From contig CAVYEI010000003.1 in assembly GCA_963767475.1 (NCBI GenBank), forward strand, positions 930,001-994,000: DNA of 64,000 nucleotides, in the 5' to 3' direction. Each line of letters starts with the position of its first letter. Position 1 is the stretch's first letter. The notes below the pieces were generated by a model. The model did not search any database. It was not told where the DNA came from and saw only the letters and a program-made list of their open reading frames with translations. A program made the translations under genes and the position numbers. Positions 16,774 through 25,629 of this stretch are shown here, piece by piece. This stretch comes from WHSW01 sp963767475 (GTDB lineage: Bacteria > Actinomycetota > Thermoleophilia > Solirubrobacterales > 70-9).

Positions 16774-17534
16774 ACGGCGGTCGTCCCACCGTCGATCGGG
16801 ACCACGGCGCCGGTGGCGAACGTAGCGTCGGCGAGCAGCCAGACGGCGGCGTCGGCGATCTCGCCGGGCTGCCCGAGGCGGCGCATCGGTGGGCGCGCGT
16901 TCTCGTCCTCGCGCGCCTGGCTGGGATCGTCGGCGAGCTCCAGCTCGCCCGCGAGCATCGGCGTGTCCACCGGGCCGGGGCAGAGGACGTTGACGCGGAT
17001 CCGGGGCGCGAGCTCGTCGGCGAGCGCCTTGGTCAGCCCGACGACGCCGAACTTCGAGGCGCAGTAGGCGGAGTAGTTGGGAGCTCCGATCGCCGAGAGC
17101 TCGGAGCCGACGTTTACGATCGAGCCCTCGGCATCTTGCTCGCGCAGGCGCTGGGCGATCGCCCGGCAGGTGTAGAACGAGCCGCTCAGGTTGATCCCGA
17201 TCGTGCGCCGCCAGGCCTCGGGGTCGATCCGGGCGAGCGGCAGCGGGTCAGCGATCCCGGCCGCGTTGACGAGGCCGTTGATGATGCCGAGCCGTGCCTC
17301 GGACTCGCGGGCGGCAGCGTCGACCGCGTCGACATCGCAGACGTCGCATTCGACCGCGACCGCCGCCTCGCCGAGCTCGTCCGCGAGGGCCGCCAGCTGC
17401 TCGCCGCGGCGTGCCCACAGCGCCACCGCGGCGCCTCTGGCGACCAGCCTTTCGGCGACCGCTCGCCCGATCCCCGACGACGCTCCGGTGACGACCACGC
17501 GTAGGTCTTGCTCCGAGCTCCCGTTCCTCGCCAT
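16770..17534 (-). CDS. SDR-family dehydrogenase/reductase (tandem copy 1)
   Basis: 254 residues: VVVTGASSGIG (13-23), GLVNAAG, Ser about 144 in VNVGSELSAIG, Tyr about 157 and Lys about 161 in YCASKFGVVGLTKAL, tail GAVVPIDGGTTAV. ALWARRGEQ after the second strand suggests NADP(H). The ATG at 17534 lies eight bases after a good -10 box with no Shine-Dalgarno, so a leaderless mRNA is likely. It therefore has its own promoter inside the longer minus-strand gene run. Confidence 0.86.
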   Translation of the reverse strand: MARNGSSEQDLRVVVTGASSGIGRAVAERLVARGAAVALWARRGEQLAALADELGEAAVAVECDVCDVDAVDAAARESEARLGIINGLVNAAGIADPLPLARIDPEAWRRTIGINLSGSFYTCRAIAQRLREQDAEGSIVNVGSELSAIGAPNYSAYCASKFGVVGLTKALADELAPRIRVNVLCPGPVDTPMLAGELELADDPSQAREDENARPPMRRLGQPGEIADAAVWLLADATFATGAVVPIDGGTTAV

Positions 17535-17542
17535 GGGAGCTA

Positions 17543-17572
17543 TGTATAACGATAAATATGGCTGCGCGTCAA
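17543..17572 (-). promoter_or_regulatory. Promoter of the SDR tandem, leaderless, with recurrent box
   Basis: Minus strand: TTGACG (17572-17567), 18-base spacer, TATACA (17548-17543), then eight bases to ATG 17534. The spacer end and -10 read ATTTATCGTTATACAT, one of the seven copies of the shared box. Confidence 0.65.
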
Positions 17573-18249
17573 GCGCTCGCGGAGGCGCTGGCTGCAGAAC
17601 CCACGACCGGGTTCGTGAGCGAGCCGACGCCCTCGATCTCGACCGTGACCTCGTCGCCGGGCTGGAGGAAGATCGGCGGCGTGCGCGCGAACCCGACCCC
17701 GGCCGGCGTGCCGGTGGCGATCAGGTCGCCCGGCTCGAGCATGATCGCCTCGCTGATGAAAGCGATCTGCTCGGCCACCCCGAACACCATCTCGGCCGTG
17801 TTCGAATCCTGGAGCGCCTCGCCGTTGACCAGGCAGCGGATGCCGAGGGCCTGCGGGTCGGCGATCTCGGAGGCCGCGACCAGGCCCGGCCCGACCGGAC
17901 AGAAGGTGTCAAACGACTTGCCCCGCGTCCACTGGCCGTCGCCCATCTGCACGTCACGAGCGGAGACGTCGTTGACGCAGATGTAGCCGGCGACGTGGTC
18001 GAGGGCGTCCTCGCACGTGACCCGCTGCGCGGCGCGTCCGATGACGACGCCGAGCTCAGCCTCGAAGTCGACCTCGTTCGAGACCGGGGGCAGGACGATC
18101 TCCTCCCCGGGGCCGATCAGCGAGGTCTGCCACTTCGCGAACAGCAGCGGACGGGTCGGCAGCTCGAGATTCGACTCGGTTGCATGGTCGCGATAGTTGA
18201 GCCCGACGCAGACGATCTTGCCGGGCCGATCGATCGGTAGGCCGGCCAT
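17569..18249 (-). CDS. Fumarylacetoacetate-hydrolase-family protein
   Basis: 227 residues of the FAH fold: GKIVCVGLNYRDHATESNLE, metal-binding acidic cluster NEVDFEAELGVVIGRA, GYICVNDVSARDVQ, and EPGDLIATGTPAGVGFAR. Such enzymes hydrolyse or isomerise acylpyruvates and 2-oxo-hept-3-ene-dioates, or decarboxylate oxaloacetate. ATG 18249 overlaps the stop of the PYROXD2-like gene by one base (TGATG). It may process the end product of the flavoprotein/aminotransferase steps. Confidence 0.87.
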   Translation of the reverse strand: MAGLPIDRPGKIVCVGLNYRDHATESNLELPTRPLLFAKWQTSLIGPGEEIVLPPVSNEVDFEAELGVVIGRAAQRVTCEDALDHVAGYICVNDVSARDVQMGDGQWTRGKSFDTFCPVGPGLVAASEIADPQALGIRCLVNGEALQDSNTAEMVFGVAEQIAFISEAIMLEPGDLIATGTPAGVGFARTPPIFLQPGDEVTVEIEGVGSLTNPVVGSAASASASA

Positions 18250-19967
18250 CAAGACTCTTTTCCACGTCGACTTGCACGCTTGACGAAGGGTCTGAACGCC
18301 TTCTGGCGCGCGAGGCGGTACCCGGCCTTGCGACCGGGCTCGGTGTCCATGACCCGATCGACGATTCCCCGCGATCCGCCTGATTTGCGCGCGGTAGGGG
18401 CGGCGCCCTCCCCCCCGGCATCCGCCAGCACGACCTGGGCCGCGTTGTGCCCCGAGGCGCCCATGACCCCGCCGCCGGGGTGCATCCCGACCCCGCACAG
18501 GTAGTAGCCGCCGATCGGCGTCCGGTAGGACGAGATCGAGGCAAGAGGCCGCGTGTCGAACAGCTGATCCAGGTACATCTGCCCATGGAAGATGTTCCCG
18601 CCCGTGATCCGGTAGTCGCGCTCGAGGTCCTGCGGGGTGATGATCGCCCGATCGAGGATGTGGTTGGCGAGGTTGGGCGCGTAGGCGCAGAGCTCGGCCA
18701 CGACCTTGTCGGCCCAGCTCTCCTTGATCCCGTCCCAGGTTTGTCCGTCCGCGAGCTCGAACGGGAGCTGCTGGACACCGAGGGTCAGGGTGTGCTGGCC
18801 CTCGGGGGCCAGGGTCGGGTCGGTGGTCGATTGGATCACCGCCTCGATCACGTAACGCTCGGGGATCTCGCCGCGACGCTCCGCCTCCCAGGCCAGCTCG
18901 AAGTTCTCGACCGAGGCGCCAAGCATCTGATGTCCGTGGTGCTGGGGACCCTCGGTGGCATCGAAGCCCAGATAGGCGGGTAGCTCGTCGATCAGCAGGT
19001 GGATCCGCGCCATCGAGCCGCGCTGGTCGATGCCCTCGACCTCGGCGATGAACTCGTCGTCGAGGTCGGCCGCGTCGACGAGCCCGAGCAGCGACCGCTT
19101 GGGATCGGCGTTTGAGATCACGGTCGTGGCGGCGATCTCGTCGCCGGATTCGAGCACGATCCCCGCGGCCGAGCCCCCGCGGACGAGGACCTTGGCAACC
19201 GGCGAGCTGAGCCGGATGTCGACGCCGTGATGGCGGGCGCCGTTGGCGAGCGCCTCGGTGATCCCTCCCATGCCGCCCCTGACGAATCCGTACTGGCCGA
19301 ACTCGCCGTTGAACTCGCCCCACGAATGGTGTCCGTAGACATATGAGGTCCCGGGGGTCGACGGTCCGCCCCAGATCGAGACCATGCCGAAGAAGGTGAG
19401 CAGGCCCTTCAGGTGCTCGGACTCGAAGTAGCGGTCGAGCAGGTCGCGGGTGGAGATCAGGACGAACTCGTTGAAGAGATCCTTCTCGCCGGCCTCCTCG
19501 AACGTGCGCAGCAGCTCGGACCGCGTCGGCGGTGGCCGCAGGAGCCATGGCCGGACCAGGTCAGCGAAACGGCGCAGCCTGAGGCCGAAGTCGAGGAATC
19601 GCTTCGCATCCTGAGTGCTGTAGCGCTCGATCTCTCGCAGGGTGCGGTCGAGCTCCTTCCACAGGAACAGGTGACTGCCATCGCGAAAGAGACTGAAGCT
19701 GAGCACGTCGGACTGGTACATCTCCAGGCCGAAGCGCTTCAGCTCGAGGTCGGCGACGATCTCGGGTCGGAGCAGCCCGGCGATGAAGGCGCACGACGAC
19801 CAGCGCGACTCCGGGATCAGCTCCTCGCTGACGCACGCGCCGCCGACCACGTCGCGAGCCTCGACCACGATCACCTTGCGCCCGGCTCGAGCCAGGTAGT
19901 TGGCAGCGACGAGGCCGTTGTGGCCAGCGCCGATTACTGCGACGTCGTAGGTAGCGCCCGCGCTCAC
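18249..19967 (-). CDS. PYROXD2-like FAD oxidoreductase
   Basis: About 572 residues. The N-terminal FAD motif is VAVIGAGHNGLVAANYLARA, then VVEARDVVGGACVSEELIPE; the C-terminal FAD segment is GGYYLCGVGMHPGGGVMGAS. This pattern (GHNGLVAA, GGxxxTEE-like, LRPEIVADLELKRFGLE) matches the phytoene-desaturase/PYROXD2 group rather than true carotenoid enzymes. No phytoene synthase is nearby, so a carotenoid role is unlikely; oxidation of an amine or acid is more plausible. GTG 19967 overlaps the small upstream gene by 4 bases. A paralogue lies at 54695. Confidence 0.84.
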   Translation of the reverse strand: MSAGATYDVAVIGAGHNGLVAANYLARAGRKVIVVEARDVVGGACVSEELIPESRWSSCAFIAGLLRPEIVADLELKRFGLEMYQSDVLSFSLFRDGSHLFLWKELDRTLREIERYSTQDAKRFLDFGLRLRRFADLVRPWLLRPPPTRSELLRTFEEAGEKDLFNEFVLISTRDLLDRYFESEHLKGLLTFFGMVSIWGGPSTPGTSYVYGHHSWGEFNGEFGQYGFVRGGMGGITEALANGARHHGVDIRLSSPVAKVLVRGGSAAGIVLESGDEIAATTVISNADPKRSLLGLVDAADLDDEFIAEVEGIDQRGSMARIHLLIDELPAYLGFDATEGPQHHGHQMLGASVENFELAWEAERRGEIPERYVIEAVIQSTTDPTLAPEGQHTLTLGVQQLPFELADGQTWDGIKESWADKVVAELCAYAPNLANHILDRAIITPQDLERDYRITGGNIFHGQMYLDQLFDTRPLASISSYRTPIGGYYLCGVGMHPGGGVMGASGHNAAQVVLADAGGEGAAPTARKSGGSRGIVDRVMDTEPGRKAGYRLARQKAFRPFVKRASRRGKES

Positions 19968-20305
19968 CGGGGCTCGATCCGGTTGCCGAACAGGGTGCGA
20001 ACCGTGCTCGGATCGACGCGCTGCTCGAATCCCATTCCCACCGGTTTGATCGCCTCGGCGCTGTCGCGAACCTCGACCCACTCCGACCAGGAGCGGACGT
20101 GCATGACCTCGACGATGTCGACGCTCGGTGCGCCGTCGTCGCGGCGGGTGACGGCGTAGGCGTCGAAGCCCAGGACAACATCCTGGGCGAGCAGGGTGGG
20201 CTGATCGACCTCGGCCGAGAACCGGGCGAAGTCGTCGAGCTCGACGCCCTGACGCAGTGGGATCAGGTTGATTGCGTACTCTCCCGGCTCGCTCAAGCGG
20301 ATCAT
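19964..20305 (-). CDS. Small protein, possibly dimeric alpha/beta-barrel (REDY/HapK-like)
   Basis: 113 residues from ATG 20305 (RBS-like AGAAGG abuts it). It contains INLIPLRQGVELDDFARFSA, DVVLGFDAYAVTRRDDG and VDIVEVMHVRSWSEWVEVRD, ending FGNRIEPR. The strand-helix-strand spacing and paired Trp/Phe positions resemble dimeric ferredoxin-like barrels such as REDY-type proteins, but I am not certain. No membrane or signal segment. It sits between the aminotransferase and the flavoprotein with 4-base coupling to the latter, so it may assist that enzyme. Confidence 0.6.
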   Translation of the reverse strand: MIRLSEPGEYAINLIPLRQGVELDDFARFSAEVDQPTLLAQDVVLGFDAYAVTRRDDGAPSVDIVEVMHVRSWSEWVEVRDSAEAIKPVGMGFEQRVDPSTVRTLFGNRIEPR

Positions 20306-20322
20306 CCTTCTTTCGTTCGAGT

Positions 20323-21660
20323 TCAGTTCTGTTCCGAAAGCTCGGCGAACGCCGAGCGCGCGGCCTCCACGGTCAAGCCGATGTCCTCGTCGGTATGAGC
20401 GACTGACAGGAACCACCATCCGCGAGGCAGCACATTGACCCCGCGCTCGAGCATCGCCTCGGCGAAGCGGCCGAAGCGTTCGGAGTCAGCCCGCAGCGTG
20501 TCCCCGTACTGCTCGATCGTCGCCTGCGGATCGCAGATGAAGGTCTGCACGAGCGGTCCGACCCGGTGGACCTTGAGCGGCACCCCGGCCTCCAGCGCAG
20601 CCTCGGCCAAGCCCTCGGCGAGCGCTGCCGCGCTTGCGTCGAGGCGCCCGTACATCTCGGGCGACCGCTCCCGGTAGACGTCGAGCGCCGCCTTCGCGGC
20701 CGCGGCGGCCGGGGGTGCGCAGTTGAAGGTGCCCACATGAGGCACGAGCCCGTCGACGACGACCTTCATCACCTCGGCGCTTCCGGCGACGGCGCTGAGC
20801 GGCATCCCGGCTGCGATCGCCTTGCCATATGTCGCCAGATCGGGGGTGACGCCGAAGCGTTCCTGCGCCCCACCGAGGGCGAGTCGGAAACCGGTCACGA
20901 CCTCGTCGAGGATCAACAGCGAGCCGCTGGCCGAGGTCAGCTCGCGTGCACGCTCGAGATAGCCGTCCTTGGGCGGGATCAGACCACCATTTGCGGCGAC
21001 GGGCTCCATGATCACGGCCGCGACCTCGTCTCCATGTCGCTCGAGCAGGCCGGCGAGCTCCTCGGCGTCGTTCCATCGCGCAATCAGCAGCAGCTCTGCG
21101 GCGTCGGCCTGCCCGGCGGTGGAGGCCACCGGGGCCAGCGGGTAGGCGGCCTCCGGATCCGCGGGCGCCAGACCCGGCGTCGAGACCGCGACGGGATCGA
21201 GCCAGCCGTGGTAGTGACCCTCGAACTTGATCACCTTCGGTCGTCCGGTGGCCGCGCGGGCGATTCGCAGCGCGGCGTGCACGGCCTCGCTGCCGGTGGT
21301 CGAGAAGCAGACCAGCTCCGCGCAGGGCACGGCCTCGACCACCCGCTCGGCGACCTCGGCCTCGAGCACGTGCTGGGCGCCGAAGGTGAAGCCACGGGTG
21401 AGCTGCCTGGTGACCGCATCGATCACCTCGGCCGGGCTGTGACCGAGCAGCATCGGGCCGAACCCGAGCACGTAGTCGATGTACTCGTTGCCGTCGACGT
21501 CGACCATGCGGCTTCCCGACGCCCGGTCGATGACCAGGGGGACGGGCCGCTGCGCCGCGCGCATCGCCGTCGCGACGCCTCCGGGAATGCTCCGTCGGGC
21601 CCGCTCGATCTGCTCGCTCGAGCCTGCGTATCTCGCGGTCGCCACCGGGCCGGCGGTCAT
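20323..21660 (-). CDS. Class-III aminotransferase (glutamate-1-semialdehyde-aminomutase-like)
   Basis: 445 residues with the GSA-aminomutase-like opening (ARRSIPGGVATAMRAAQRPV) and the phosphate loop FSTTGSEAVHAALRIARAAT. Further features are HYHGWLDPV, PLP-Asp about 252 in LLILDEVVTGFRLALGG, and Schiff-base Lys about 280 in DLATYGKAIAAGMPLSAVAG. In a catabolic operon without haem genes it is more likely an omega-aminotransferase than HemL. ATG 21660 overlaps the preceding stop by one base. Its companion aldehyde dehydrogenase is two genes upstream. Confidence 0.87.
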   Translation of the reverse strand: MTAGPVATARYAGSSEQIERARRSIPGGVATAMRAAQRPVPLVIDRASGSRMVDVDGNEYIDYVLGFGPMLLGHSPAEVIDAVTRQLTRGFTFGAQHVLEAEVAERVVEAVPCAELVCFSTTGSEAVHAALRIARAATGRPKVIKFEGHYHGWLDPVAVSTPGLAPADPEAAYPLAPVASTAGQADAAELLLIARWNDAEELAGLLERHGDEVAAVIMEPVAANGGLIPPKDGYLERARELTSASGSLLILDEVVTGFRLALGGAQERFGVTPDLATYGKAIAAGMPLSAVAGSAEVMKVVVDGLVPHVGTFNCAPPAAAAAKAALDVYRERSPEMYGRLDASAAALAEGLAEAALEAGVPLKVHRVGPLVQTFICDPQATIEQYGDTLRADSERFGRFAEAMLERGVNVLPRGWWFLSVAHTDEDIGLTVEAARSAFAELSEQN

Positions 21661-22445
21661 CAGTGGTCGACGTCTTCGGGGTCGTCGTGCCAGCGCACCC
21701 GGTCGCCGACTCGCGCCCGCATCTTCCAGCGACGCGATTTCGGCGCCCGCTCGATCTCGGCGAGCACGTGGCGGGTGCGCTCGGGGACGTGCGCGAGCCC
21801 GGCTCCATCCGCCTGCTGCGAGAGCTGCAGGGCGTACTTGTGGGTCTTCTCGGCGACCATTGTCACGGTGCGCCACCAACCCCAGTCGGCGGCGCAGAGC
21901 TCGTTCAGCCGGTTGATGTTGATCCCGGCGTCATCCGCGGTCACCTCGTGGTCGGCGAGCACGGCGGTCGCGTCCTTGAAGTCCTTCTCGTTGGTATCGA
22001 TCACCTGCAGCTTCGAGAGCAACAGATCCGCCGGGGTCAGGGTCTTGTCCAGGATCCGGGCCCGCTCGCGCAGATCGAGGCGGTGACACATCTCGATCGC
22101 GTCGAGGAAGACGTCGGCCTCGCGCCTGTGCACGGGATCGAGGAAGAACAGCCGTCGCTGCCCGTGCAGGACGTTGAACTCCTCCTCCGGCGTGTAGCCC
22201 TGTTCGACCAGCAGCCGCCCGAGCGCCTGGGCGTCCTTGGCCCGGGCGACGAAATCGATGTCCTGGTAGGTGCGGGCGAGCGGCGGGCGCCGGGCGCTGG
22301 GACAGACCATCGCCACGCCCACCCCGCCGGTCGCCCGCAGCGGCACGCCCATCGCCTCGCCGGCCGCGATCAACCGCTCCGCCTCGGCGAGCGGATCGGC
22401 GAGACAGGGTCCCGGTTGATCCGTGGTCGCGGTCGCCTCATTCAT
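21660..22445 (-). CDS. Nucleotidyltransferase-like protein
   Basis: 261 residues. The segment RATGGVGVAMVC followed by ARTYQDIDFVARAKDAQALG matches the GG...DxD core of minimal nucleotidyltransferases (AbiEii/AntA-like group), and EADVFLDAIEMCHRL may supply a later acidic residue. ADLLLSKLQVIDTNEKDFKD is also typical of this superfamily. Function in a catabolic operon is not obvious: adenylylation of a small molecule or protein is possible. It overlaps the aldehyde dehydrogenase stop by 8 bases and is coupled to the aminotransferase, so it belongs to the operon. Confidence 0.68.
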   Translation of the reverse strand: MNEATATTDQPGPCLADPLAEAERLIAAGEAMGVPLRATGGVGVAMVCPSARRPPLARTYQDIDFVARAKDAQALGRLLVEQGYTPEEEFNVLHGQRRLFFLDPVHRREADVFLDAIEMCHRLDLRERARILDKTLTPADLLLSKLQVIDTNEKDFKDATAVLADHEVTADDAGININRLNELCAADWGWWRTVTMVAEKTHKYALQLSQQADGAGLAHVPERTRHVLAEIERAPKSRRWKMRARVGDRVRWHDDPEDVDH

Positions 22446-23883
22446 CGCTGAGCCTGACCATCACGTGCTTGATCTCGGTGTACTCCTCGAGCGCATAGAT
22501 CGACATGTCCTTGCCGTGTCCCGACTGCTTGAAGCCACCGTGCGGCATCTCGGCGACGATCGGCATGTGGTCGTTGATCCACACCGTCCCGAACTGGAGC
22601 ACCCTGGCCGCGTTGAGGGCACGGCCAACATCCTTCGTGAACACCGACGCCGCCAGTCCGTACTCGACGTCGTTGGCCCATGCCAGGACATCCTGGTCGC
22701 TGGAGAACCGGGTGACCGAAACCACTGGCCCGAAGACCTCGTTCTTGACGATTTCGTCGTCCTGCTGGGCGCCGACGACGATGCTCGGCTTGTAGAAGAA
22801 GCCTTTGCCGTTGGTCTCCCCACCGGTAGCGAGCTCTGCATGACCGGTTTCTACCGCGCGGTCCACATATCCCTTCACGCGCTGTTGGTGGCGCTCGGAG
22901 ATCACCGGGCCCATCTCGGTGTCCTCGCTCGTCGGATCGCCGACGATGATCGATTCGACCGCGGGTACCAGCGCCGCCATGAAGTCGTCGTGGACGCCCT
23001 CCGAGGCGTAGATGCGCGAGGACGCCATGCAGTCCTGGCCGGAGTTCGCATAGCCGCCCTCGCGGATCCGCTCCACGGCCAGCTCGATGTCGGCGTCGTC
23101 GAAGATGATCACCGGGGCCTTGCCGCCGAGCTCGAGATGGATCTTCTTCAAGTTGTCGGCAGCGGCGCGCATCACCGCCTTGCCGGTGGAGACGTCACCG
23201 GTCAGCGACGACATCCGCACGCGCGGGTGACTGACGATCCCGGCCCCGACGTCATCGCCGTGCCCGGTGACGATGTTGAGGACTCCGTCCGGAAGCAGGT
23301 CTGCCGCCATCTCGGCCAGGCGCAGAGTCGTCAGCGGCGTCTGCTCGGAGGGCTTCAGGACCAATGTGTTGCCGGTCAGCAGCGCCGGGCAGATCTTCCA
23401 GACGCCCATCAGGAGCGGGAAGTTCCAGGGCGCCACCGAGCCGACCACGCCGAGTGGGTCACGGCGGATGATGCTCGTGTAGCCGGGCTCGTACTCGCCC
23501 GCGGCCCGTCCCTCGAGGCTCCGTGAGGCGCCGGCGAAGAAGCGGATGTGGTCGACGGCGAAGGGAATCTCCTCGCGGGCGGCGCTGATCGGCTTGCCGA
23601 CGTTCATCGACTCGAGCTGCGCCATCTCCTCGGCGTTCTCCTCGAGTCGCTCGGCCAGCCGCAGGAGGGCGAGCGCGCGCTGGCTCGGCGAGACCTCCGC
23701 CCACGACGGGAACGCGCGCTCGGCCGCCGCCACGGCGCGGTTGACGTCCTCCACCGATCCCTTCGCGACCTCGCCGATCGTCTCGCCGGTCGCCGGGTTG
23801 ATCACCGGCTCGGTCTCGCCCTCGGCGGCGGCGACACGCTTGCCGTCGATGAACATTTCCTGCGTCGTCTCGGTCAGATTCAT
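22438..23883 (-). CDS. Gamma-aminobutyraldehyde dehydrogenase-like ALDH
   Basis: 481 residues, normal ALDH length. NAD site GNTLVLKPSEQTPLTTLRLA and SSLTGDVSTGKAV; general base Glu about 251 in HLELGGKAPVIIFDDADIE; catalytic Cys about 285 in YANSGQDCMASSRIYASEG. The combination of SLTGD, HLELGGKAP and NxGQDC is that of PatD/YdcW-type 4-aminobutyraldehyde/betaine-aldehyde dehydrogenases. ATG 23883 follows AGGAG. Expected reaction: an amino-aldehyde, made by an aminotransferase or amine oxidase, to an amino acid. The SSADH that would complete GABA use is present only as the remnant at 10363. Confidence 0.88.
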   Translation of the reverse strand: MNLTETTQEMFIDGKRVAAAEGETEPVINPATGETIGEVAKGSVEDVNRAVAAAERAFPSWAEVSPSQRALALLRLAERLEENAEEMAQLESMNVGKPISAAREEIPFAVDHIRFFAGASRSLEGRAAGEYEPGYTSIIRRDPLGVVGSVAPWNFPLLMGVWKICPALLTGNTLVLKPSEQTPLTTLRLAEMAADLLPDGVLNIVTGHGDDVGAGIVSHPRVRMSSLTGDVSTGKAVMRAAADNLKKIHLELGGKAPVIIFDDADIELAVERIREGGYANSGQDCMASSRIYASEGVHDDFMAALVPAVESIIVGDPTSEDTEMGPVISERHQQRVKGYVDRAVETGHAELATGGETNGKGFFYKPSIVVGAQQDDEIVKNEVFGPVVSVTRFSSDQDVLAWANDVEYGLAASVFTKDVGRALNAARVLQFGTVWINDHMPIVAEMPHGGFKQSGHGKDMSIYALEEYTEIKHVMVRLSDE

Positions 23884-23898
23884 ATCGGTGCTCCTCAG

Positions 23899-24840
23899 TC
23901 AGCCCGCTGTGGGCATCTGTCGGGTTATCTGCTTGTCGTCAAGGTCGACGATCACCCCTTGGAGCGACCAGTCGTTGTAAGTGCTGCCCGGGTTGATCGC
24001 CAGCGTGCGGCCGAGCTTCTGCGATCCCCGTGACTCGTGGATGTGGCCATGGAGGCTGAGCAGAGGCTGGAATTCGAGGATCGCGTCGCGCACGGCCGTG
24101 CTGCCGACCGCCTTCATCAGCCCGCCGCCCCGCTTCACCGTCACCGCGTCCTCGAGCTCGGGCGCGTCGTCGAGTCCGGTCCCATACGGGGGCACATGGA
24201 TGTTGAAGATCGCGTTCTCCATGTCCTCGATCTGGTTCGCGAGCGCCGCGATCTTCTCCCCCAGCTCGTCCTCGGGGCATTCGCGCGGCGTCTCCCATGG
24301 GGTCTCGTTGGCCCAGCCGAGGCTGAGCATCTCGTGGCGATCGCCGATGCGGACGATCTTGCCCTCGGCTGCCTGGACGAAGCCGGAGGCCTCGATCACG
24401 GCGTCGACGGAGAGCTCGTCATCGTTGCCTGGGGTGACGATCACGCTCCGCCCCGAGTCGCCGAGTCGCTGCTCGGCAAGCGCCAGCCACTCGGTCAGCG
24501 TCTCGACCATGACCCGCTCGAACAGCTGCTTGAGGCGATCCGGGTCGGCGGCGAGAGCCGCGCGCTCCTCGGCCGTCATGCGCACCGGGTAGAGCCCGTT
24601 GTTCTTGATCTGCGTCTCGAGCTCGGCGAGCTCCTGCTCGTCGCCGATCGTGACCTCCCCACCGCTCCAGCTGCAGAAGAAGGTCCCGGCGCCCTGGTCG
24701 ATGATCGGGATCACCATCTTGCCGGTGCAGTCCCCTCCCATCAACAGCACGTCGGCCTCGTAGACCTTGCCGGCGCTGAGGAACTTGCGAAAGCAGACCT
24801 CGGATCCGTGCAGGTCGGTGCAGTAGAACAATCTCGTCAT
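23899..24840 (-). CDS. Metallophosphoesterase
   Basis: 313 residues with the calcineurin-like order of metal motifs: FYCTDLHGSEVCFRKFL (DxH), LLMGGDCTGKMV (GGD), VIVTPGNDDELSV (GND), IFNIHVPPYGTG and LLSLHGHIHESRGSQKLG (GHxH). An insert between the second and third motifs (TWWL-free, Glu-rich) lengthens it compared with minimal members. Cytoplasmic. It follows the GntR gene with a 4-base overlap and precedes the aldehyde dehydrogenase, so it is an operon member, but its substrate is unclear: cyclic nucleotides, phosphate esters or nucleotidylated products are possible. Confidence 0.86.
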   Translation of the reverse strand: MTRLFYCTDLHGSEVCFRKFLSAGKVYEADVLLMGGDCTGKMVIPIIDQGAGTFFCSWSGGEVTIGDEQELAELETQIKNNGLYPVRMTAEERAALAADPDRLKQLFERVMVETLTEWLALAEQRLGDSGRSVIVTPGNDDELSVDAVIEASGFVQAAEGKIVRIGDRHEMLSLGWANETPWETPRECPEDELGEKIAALANQIEDMENAIFNIHVPPYGTGLDDAPELEDAVTVKRGGGLMKAVGSTAVRDAILEFQPLLSLHGHIHESRGSQKLGRTLAINPGSTYNDWSLQGVIVDLDDKQITRQMPTAG

Positions 24841-25607
24841 TCGGTCCTCCCGGGGCCGCCGGCTGGTGATCGGTCTCCTACGCCGCCGTCGTCGAGCGAG
24901 GCCTCCCGGATGCGGACGAGGCGGCAGAGGCGCTCCTCGGCCTCGTGAAGGTGCTCGGTCAGCCGAGCGCTGCAGCGCTCGCGGTCACCGGTGGCGATCA
25001 GATCGAAGAGCTCGCGGTGCTCGCCGATCAGCTCGCGTGGATCGTCGCTCGCCCGGTCGACGATCGTCAGGCAGAGCCGCAGCTCACCCTGGATCGCGTC
25101 GTAGAAACGGTCCAGGCGCGGGCTTCCGAGGAAGCTCACGAGGCGGCAGTGAAAGAGGCAGTCGGCGTTGACGACCGTGACCCAGTCGCCGGCGTTGGCC
25201 GCGCGTTCGAGCTGCTGAACCGCATCCTCGAGCTCGGCGAGCTGATCCGCCGTGGCCGATTCGCTGGCCGCGATCGCCTGGATCTCGATTCGCTCGCGGA
25301 CCCGGAAGACATCGATCACGTCGCTCTCAGCGAGGCGGGTGACCATCGCGCCCCGGTGCATCGTGTGGGTGACCAGACCCTCGCGCGCCAGCGCGCGGAC
25401 AGCGTCACGGACCGTGTTGCGGGAGATCCCGATCGATTCCGCCATCTGGATCTCGCGCAGTGGCGTGCCCGGCGCGAGCTCCCCGCGCAGGATCATCTCG
25501 CGCAGGGCGTCGACGACCTGCTCGACGGCGCTGGTGCGCTTGATCTCGAGACCGTGGGTCGGATCGCCGGCGGTCGTGGGGGCCACGGCGGGCACCCTAG
25601 CCCTCAC
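24837..25607 (-). CDS. GntR-family regulator, FCD subfamily
   Basis: About 256 residues. The winged helix-turn-helix (VVDALREMILRGELAPGTPL, then QMAESIGISRNTVRDAVRAL) precedes an all-helical FCD effector domain with likely metal-binding His and Asp residues (NADCLFHCRLVSFLG, LIGEHRELFDLI, LTEHLHEAEERLC). GTG 25607 is taken as start; TTG 25622 is also in frame. It is divergent from the aminotransferase at 25667, and the 13-bp palindrome at 25630-25642 between them is its probable operator. The recognition helix resembles that of the GntR at 33332. Confidence 0.9.
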   Translation of the reverse strand: MRARVPAVAPTTAGDPTHGLEIKRTSAVEQVVDALREMILRGELAPGTPLREIQMAESIGISRNTVRDAVRALAREGLVTHTMHRGAMVTRLAESDVIDVFRVRERIEIQAIAASESATADQLAELEDAVQQLERAANAGDWVTVVNADCLFHCRLVSFLGSPRLDRFYDAIQGELRLCLTIVDRASDDPRELIGEHRELFDLIATGDRERCSARLTEHLHEAEERLCRLVRIREASLDDGGVGDRSPAGGPGRTE

Positions 25608-25629
25608 TGAAGGATGAGTCAAATGATTT

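Noticed and set aside
18249..19967. Carotenoid (CrtI) phytoene desaturase
   Set aside because: Sequence pattern fits PYROXD2-like proteins better and no phytoene synthase, geranylgeranyl-diphosphate synthase or cyclase gene is in the window.
20323..21660. HemL glutamate-1-semialdehyde aminomutase for haem synthesis
   Set aside because: No haem genes nearby, a second similar protein at 25667, and tight coupling to catabolic genes point to an aminotransferase.
22423..23526. Long plus-strand open frame opposite the aldehyde dehydrogenase
   Set aside because: It mirrors a clear ALDH gene with catalytic residues. Its own translation has no recognisable motif and only reflects high GC content.
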